From: Butyrivibrio fibrisolvens
Lineage (GTDB): Bacteria; Bacillota; Clostridia; Lachnospirales; Lachnospiraceae
NCBI RefSeq assembly: GCF_023206215.1
Contig: NZ_CP065800.1
Coordinates: forward strand, 3,410,001-3,474,000
DNA length: 64,000 bases
Direction of reading: 5' to 3'
Both the position numbers and the translations under genes were made by a program. Each line of letters begins with the position of its first letter. Positions within the stretch are counted from its first letter, which is position 1. Below the pieces are notes generated by a model. The model saw only the letters and a program-made list of their open reading frames with translations. It did no database searches and was not told the origin of the DNA. Shown here in pieces: positions 60,239 through 64,000 of the stretch.

Positions 60239-61477
60239 TTATGCTCTGTCGTCTGCAGCATATACGCCAGGAAGCTTCTTGCCTTCAAGGAATTCAAGAG
60301 AAGCACCGCCACCTGTTGAGATGTGGCTCATCTTGTCTGCATAACCAAGCTGGTTAACAGCAGCTGCACTATCACCACCACCGATGATTGTAGTAGCGCT
60401 TGTCTCTGAAAGAGCCTTAGCAACTTCCTTAGTACCTGTAGCAAGAACAGGGTTCTCGAATACGCCCATAGGTCCGTTCCAAACTACAGTCTTAGCAGAC
60501 TTAACTGCCTCTGAGTAAAGCTCGATAGTCTTAGGTCCGATATCTGCACCCTCTTTGTCAGCAGGGATCTTATCAGCATCTACAACTGTTGTGTTGATAG
60601 AAGGATTGTCGATAGGGCTTGGGAACTCGTCGATACATACAGCATCAACAGGAAGAAGAAGCTTCTTGCCAAGCTTATCAGCCTTCTCCATCATTTCCTT
60701 ACAATAATCAACCTTAGTCTCATCGAGAAGTGACTTACCAACTTCATATCCCTTAGCCTTAAGGAATGTGTAAGCCATACCACCACCGATGATAAGTGTA
60801 TCGCACTTCTCAAGAAGAGTGTTGATAACATTGAGCTTATCAGCAACCTTAGCACCGCCAAGGATAGCAACGAATGGACGAACAGGGTTCTCTACTGCGT
60901 TACCAAGGAAATCGATCTCCTTCTGCATGAGGTAACCAACTGCGCATGTGCCGCCCTTTTCACGAACATACTTAGTAACAACTGATACAGAAGCATGTGC
61001 TCTGTGAGCTGAACCGAAAGCATCACATACATAGTCATCACAAAGATCAGCAAGTTCCTGTGCGAACTTCTCACCAGCATCTTCAGGCTTAGTCTCTTCC
61101 TTGCCTCTAAAACGTGTGTTCTGAAGAAGAACAACATCGCCTTCAGCCATCTCAGCTACAGCCTTTGTAGCAGCTTCGCCTGTTACGTTGTAATCAGATA
61201 CGAAGTTAACCTTCTTGCCAAGCTTCTCTGAAAGTCTTTCAGCAACTGGTGCAAGAGACTCACCTTCGTTAGGTCCGTTCTTAACCTTGCCAAGGTGGGA
61301 GCAAAGGATAACCTTGCCGCCATCAGCAATAAGCTTTTTGATTGTAGGAAGAGCTGCAACGATACGTGTCTCGTCTGTGATCTTGCCTTCCTTAAGTGGT
61401 ACGTTGAAATCGCATCTAACAAGGACTCTTCTGCCCTTTGCGTTGAAATCATCTACAGACTTTTTATTAAGTGCCAT
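60239..61477 (-). CDS. pgk: Phosphoglycerate kinase
   Basis: Makes ATP from 1,3-bisphosphoglycerate. 412 residues. Substrate site [20 protein letters not shown], hinge and [12 protein letters not shown], nucleotide motif [14 protein letters not shown] and [14 protein letters not shown] near the C-terminus. GGAGGAAATATACT precedes ATG 61477. Preceded by the gap terminator; a weak promoter for pgk-tpiA may exist or read-through occurs. Confidence 0.99.
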   Translation of the reverse strand: MALNKKSVDDFNAKGRRVLVRCDFNVPLKEGKITDETRIVAALPTIKKLIADGGKVILCSHLGKVKNGPNEGESLAPVAERLSEKLGKKVNFVSDYNVTGEAATKAVAEMAEGDVVLLQNTRFRGKEETKPEDAGEKFAQELADLCDDYVCDAFGSAHRAHASVSVVTKYVREKGGTCAVGYLMQKEIDFLGNAVENPVRPFVAILGGAKVADKLNVINTLLEKCDTLIIGGGMAYTFLKAKGYEVGKSLLDETKVDYCKEMMEKADKLGKKLLLPVDAVCIDEFPSPIDNPSINTTVVDADKIPADKEGADIGPKTIELYSEAVKSAKTVVWNGPMGVFENPVLATGTKEVAKALSETSATTIIGGGDSAAAVNQLGYADKMSHISTGGGASLEFLEGKKLPGVYAADDRA

Positions 61478-61534
61478 AGTATATTTCCTCCTGAATGAAT
61501 TTGATTGAACCGGATCTGTACAAGGCCCGATAAT

Positions 61535-61570
61535 GAAAAGGAGGTTCGGTCCTATTGGACCGGACCTCCT
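61535..61570 (-). terminator. Terminator between gap and pgk
   Basis: AGGAGGTTCGGTCC/GGACCGGACCTCCT stem (61539-61570) with 4-base loop and T4C tail on the minus strand. Lowers expression of pgk-tpiA relative to gap if not fully efficient. Confidence 0.8.
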
Positions 61571-61592
61571 GCAAGAACTAGGTTAAAAATAA

Positions 61593-62618
61593 TTATTTAA
61601 CGAATTTCTCGAAGTACTTGATTGTTCTAACCATCTGAGATGTGTATGAGTTCTCGTTGTCATACCATGAAACAACCTGAACTTCATAGAGGCCATCGCC
61701 GATAGCTGTAACCATTGTCTGTGTAGCATCGAAGAGTGAACCATATGTCATTCCAACGATATCAGAAGAAACGATCTCGTCTTCGTTGTAACCGAATGTC
61801 TCAGGATCAGAAGCCTTCTTCATAGCCTCGTTGATTGCTTCCTTTGTAAGTTCCTTGTCAGACTTAACAACTGCGAAAAGAAGTGTTGTTGAACCTGTCG
61901 GTACAGGTACTCTCTGTGCAGCTCCGATGAGCTTGCCGTTGAGTTCAGGGATAACAAGACCGATAGCCTTTGCAGCACCTGTTGAGTTAGGAACGATGTT
62001 AACAGCGCCTGCACGTGCTCTTCTAAGGTCACCCTTTCTCTGAGGTCCGTCAAGGATCATCTGATCACCTGTGTAAGCATGGATTGTTGCCATGATACCA
62101 GACTGGATAGGTGCGAAGTCGTTAAGAGCCTTAGCCATAGGTGCAAGGCAGTTTGTTGTACAAGATGCAGCTGAGATGATGTTGTCATCTGCTGTAAGTG
62201 TCTCGTGGTTAACGTTATATACAATTGTAGGAAGATCATTTCCTGCAGGAGCAGAAATAACAACCTTCTTAGCACCAGCGTTGATGTGAGCCTGAGCCTT
62301 TTCCTTTGATGTGTAGAAACCTGTACACTCAAGTACAACGTCTACTCCGATCTCGCCCCAAGGAAGGTTATTAGCGTCTGCTTCCTTGTAGATCTTGATC
62401 TCCTTACCATTTACTGTAATGGAATCTTCGCCGTAAGAAACCTTATCAGCGTACTTATACTTGCCCTGTGATGAGTCATACTTAAGAAGGTGAGCAAGCA
62501 TCTTAGGAGCTGTAAGATCGTTGATTGCTACGATCTCTGTTCCTTCGTGCTCGAACATCTGTCTGAATGCAAGACGACCGATACGGCCAAAACCATTGAT
62601 TGCTACTTTAACTGCCAT
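61593..62618 (-). CDS. gap: Glyceraldehyde 3-phosphate dehydrogenase
   Basis: NAD-dependent glycolytic enzyme, 341 residues. Rossmann [13 protein letters not shown], catalytic Cys in [13 protein letters not shown] (about residue 155), [10 protein letters not shown] and [25 protein letters not shown] precedes ATG 62618. First gene of gap-pgk-tpiA with a good promoter at 62733-62761. Strongly biased codons. Confidence 0.99.
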   Translation of the reverse strand: MAVKVAINGFGRIGRLAFRQMFEHEGTEIVAINDLTAPKMLAHLLKYDSSQGKYKYADKVSYGEDSITVNGKEIKIYKEADANNLPWGEIGVDVVLECTGFYTSKEKAQAHINAGAKKVVISAPAGNDLPTIVYNVNHETLTADDNIISAASCTTNCLAPMAKALNDFAPIQSGIMATIHAYTGDQMILDGPQRKGDLRRARAGAVNIVPNSTGAAKAIGLVIPELNGKLIGAAQRVPVPTGSTTLLFAVVKSDKELTKEAINEAMKKASDPETFGYNEDEIVSSDIVGMTYGSLFDATQTMVTAIGDGLYEVQVVSWYDNENSYTSQMVRTIKYFEKFVK

Positions 62619-62732
62619 TTTAAGTTCCTCCTAAAATGAAATATTTGGTTATATTGCTGCTATTTCCAATTTCAAAGACGGAATTCTTAAACGAAACCAT
62701 CCATGATTGACAAATTTTTATCAGCAATTTCT

Positions 62733-62761
62733 ATTCTACAAAAGTTATTAGAATAATTCAA
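62733..62761 (-). promoter_or_regulatory. Promoter of gap
   Basis: Minus strand: TTGAAT (62756-62761), 17-base spacer, TAGAAT (62733-62738), about 115 bases upstream of the start codon. Confidence 0.65.
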
Positions 62762-62913
62762 GTCTGCAAATGTAAAAAGTTTAAAAATTGCTTATAACTT
62801 AGACCATTCTCTTACAATATAGTAAAATAAAGCACATGTTCTGATAAGTTATCGTTTTTATGATAACATTTACAGATAAATCAACGCAAACACGTTATAA
62901 TATCTATATATAT

Positions 62914-62973
62914 CCCTTTACCAGCACTTTATATGCCACTTTATACGACTCTTTATACGACGCTTTATTTATC
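62914..62973 (+). repeat. Five tandem 12-bp units upstream of the PHP phosphatase gene
   Basis: CCCTTTACCAGC, ACTTTATATGCC, ACTTTATACGAC, TCTTTATACGAC, GCTTTATTTATC follow each other without gap; consensus NCTTTATAYGMC. The rest of 62619-63131 is AT-rich with no gene. Confidence 0.8.
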
Positions 62974-63131
62974 GTTTTTCTTTCATCTTATTAACTTTTT
63001 TATACAACGCTTTAAAAGACATTAAAAGATATTAAAATCGCACAGTGACCACATCTACATACTTATGGTATTATCACAATAATATCTTTATCCAATTACG
63101 AAAACACTCCTCACCCAGAAAGGCCACATCC

Positions 63132-63947
63132 ATGAATATTATTGCCGATTATCATATGCATAGTGAACATTCCGGAGACAGCACAGCTCCCATGAAGAAC
63201 ATGATCGAAAGCTCGATAGACAAGGGCTTACAGGAGATATGCTTCACAGAGCACATGGATCTGGACTATCCGATAGGGCCTGATAACCCGGAAGGTTTTT
63301 TTGAGATAGATGCAGATTCTTATAGACAGGATTTCCTTAGATTACAGGAAATATACAGATCCAGGATCACCATCCGCTATGGAATAGAACTTGGGCTCCA
63401 GCCCCAGATAACAGAACAGAATGAAAATTTTCTTTCCAAATATCCTTTTGAATTTGTTATAGGTTCCAATCACTTGTGCCACCACAAAGACCCTTACTAC
63501 CCCTCATATTATGAAGGAAGATCCATAGACGATGCCGTAAGAGAATTTTATGAATGTACTTTGGAAAATATCAAAATATTCCATAACTTCGATGTTCTGG
63601 GGCACCTTGACTATATTGTCAGATATATTCCTTGTCAAAGTGATTATAACTTTACAAAATTCTCCGATATAATTGATGAGATCTTGAAGATCCTTATTTC
63701 TGAAAACAAAGGTCTCGATGTGAACACCAAATCATTCCAAAGTGGTATGAACGACCCCAACCCTTGCGGCGAAATACTTGCAAGATACAAAGAGCTTGGC
63801 GGACGTATCATAACATTTGGTTCAGATGCTCATAAGCCGGAACATGTGGCATATGCTTTTGACAGAGCCAGGAAGACCGCCTTAAAAGCAGGCTTTACAT
63901 CTTATTGTACTTTCAAAGACAGAAAGCCTGTTTTCCACGACCTGTGA
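63132..63947 (+). CDS. PHP-domain histidinol-phosphatase-like protein
   Basis: About 271 residues of the PHP metallophosphatase superfamily (HisK/HolPase group). Metal motif DYHMHSEHSGDS at the start, CFTEHMDLD, GIELGLQP (Glu), FVIGSNHL (His), DVLGHLDYIVRY (His, Asp), and TFGSDAHKPEHV at the end. Could hydrolyse histidinol phosphate in histidine synthesis; other phosphate substrates are possible because no his genes are adjacent. ATG 63132 gives the family N-terminus; upstream frame to 63045 is rejected. Confidence 0.9.
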   Translation: MNIIADYHMHSEHSGDSTAPMKNMIESSIDKGLQEICFTEHMDLDYPIGPDNPEGFFEIDADSYRQDFLRLQEIYRSRITIRYGIELGLQPQITEQNENFLSKYPFEFVIGSNHLCHHKDPYYPSYYEGRSIDDAVREFYECTLENIKIFHNFDVLGHLDYIVRYIPCQSDYNFTKFSDIIDEILKILISENKGLDVNTKSFQSGMNDPNPCGEILARYKELGGRIITFGSDAHKPEHVAYAFDRARKTALKAGFTSYCTFKDRKPVFHDL

Positions 63948-64000
63948 TCTTCTTCCTGATCAGGTGTTTATGTTCATAGATAGCCCATTTTATTTTTTGT

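Overview
The window looks like chromosomal DNA of a low-to-moderate G+C anaerobic Clostridium-class bacterium of the family Lachnospiraceae, most plausibly Butyrivibrio or a close relative. The evidence is a complete Rnf ferredoxin:NAD+ oxidoreductase operon, RqcH, RemA, a DUF3793/flavodoxin pair, a Clostridia-type 6S RNA, a GH120 beta-xylosidase, a DUF5722 glycosidase-like protein and AGGAGG-type ribosome binding sites throughout. The assignment rests on gene content and protein resemblance only. No tRNA, rRNA, prophage, CRISPR array or insertion sequence was seen, and most genes lie on the minus strand.

Layout. 1-9 kb: housekeeping (gmk partial, remA, yicC, rqcH, trpS), a SpoVB-like flippase and glycogen synthase. 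9-14 kb: a candidate C-rich small RNA, flavodoxin, DUF3793, rho and truA. 14-18 kb: an acyltransferase / DUF6320 / carbohydrate-esterase operon whose last gene is frameshifted, plus a histidine phosphatase. 18-27 kb: GH120 xylosidase, PLP homeostasis protein, DUF3048 lipoprotein, SDR enzyme, SPL-like radical SAM protein and a nucleoside phosphorylase-like protein. 27-36 kb: HU, carboxylesterase, DUF5722 protein, 6S RNA, zinc-ribbon/TPR membrane protein, aminopeptidase P and deoC. 37-43 kb: citrate synthase, thrC, an AP2-like protein read through a possible -1 frameshift, apbE and a degenerate HD-GYP protein. 43-49 kb: rnfCDGEAB, with an in-frame TAG in rnfC. 49-60 kb: RNase H-like protein, cheR, rpsA, ispH, cmk, a BaiN-like flavoprotein, TetR regulator, shikimate kinase, phosphodiesterase and a zinc-ribbon protein. 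59-64 kb: the glycolytic set tpiA-pgk-gap and a PHP phosphatase.

Genes that act together: ApbE attaches FMN to RnfG and RnfD, so apbE beside rnf makes sense; gap-pgk-tpiA encode consecutive triose-phosphate reactions; GH120, DUF5722 and the esterases fit plant-polysaccharide use; cmk-ispH-rpsA is a conserved Clostridia block; flavodoxin and DUF3793 share an upstream pair of adjacent 14-bp palindromes that may be a metal-responsive operator.

The most unusual material is intergenic. Two roughly 290-bp palindromes (7033-7322 and 23335-23620) share a core that is over 90 percent identical, while their outer arms differ between copies yet stay self-complementary within each copy. A second family of 95-bp multi-hairpin repeats (five copies) lies directly upstream of genes and appears to supply their GAGG ribosome binding site; two tandem copies precede the AP2-like gene. 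Three reading-frame lesions (rnfC TAG, and two homopolymer-associated shifts) need checking against raw reads before any biological reading.
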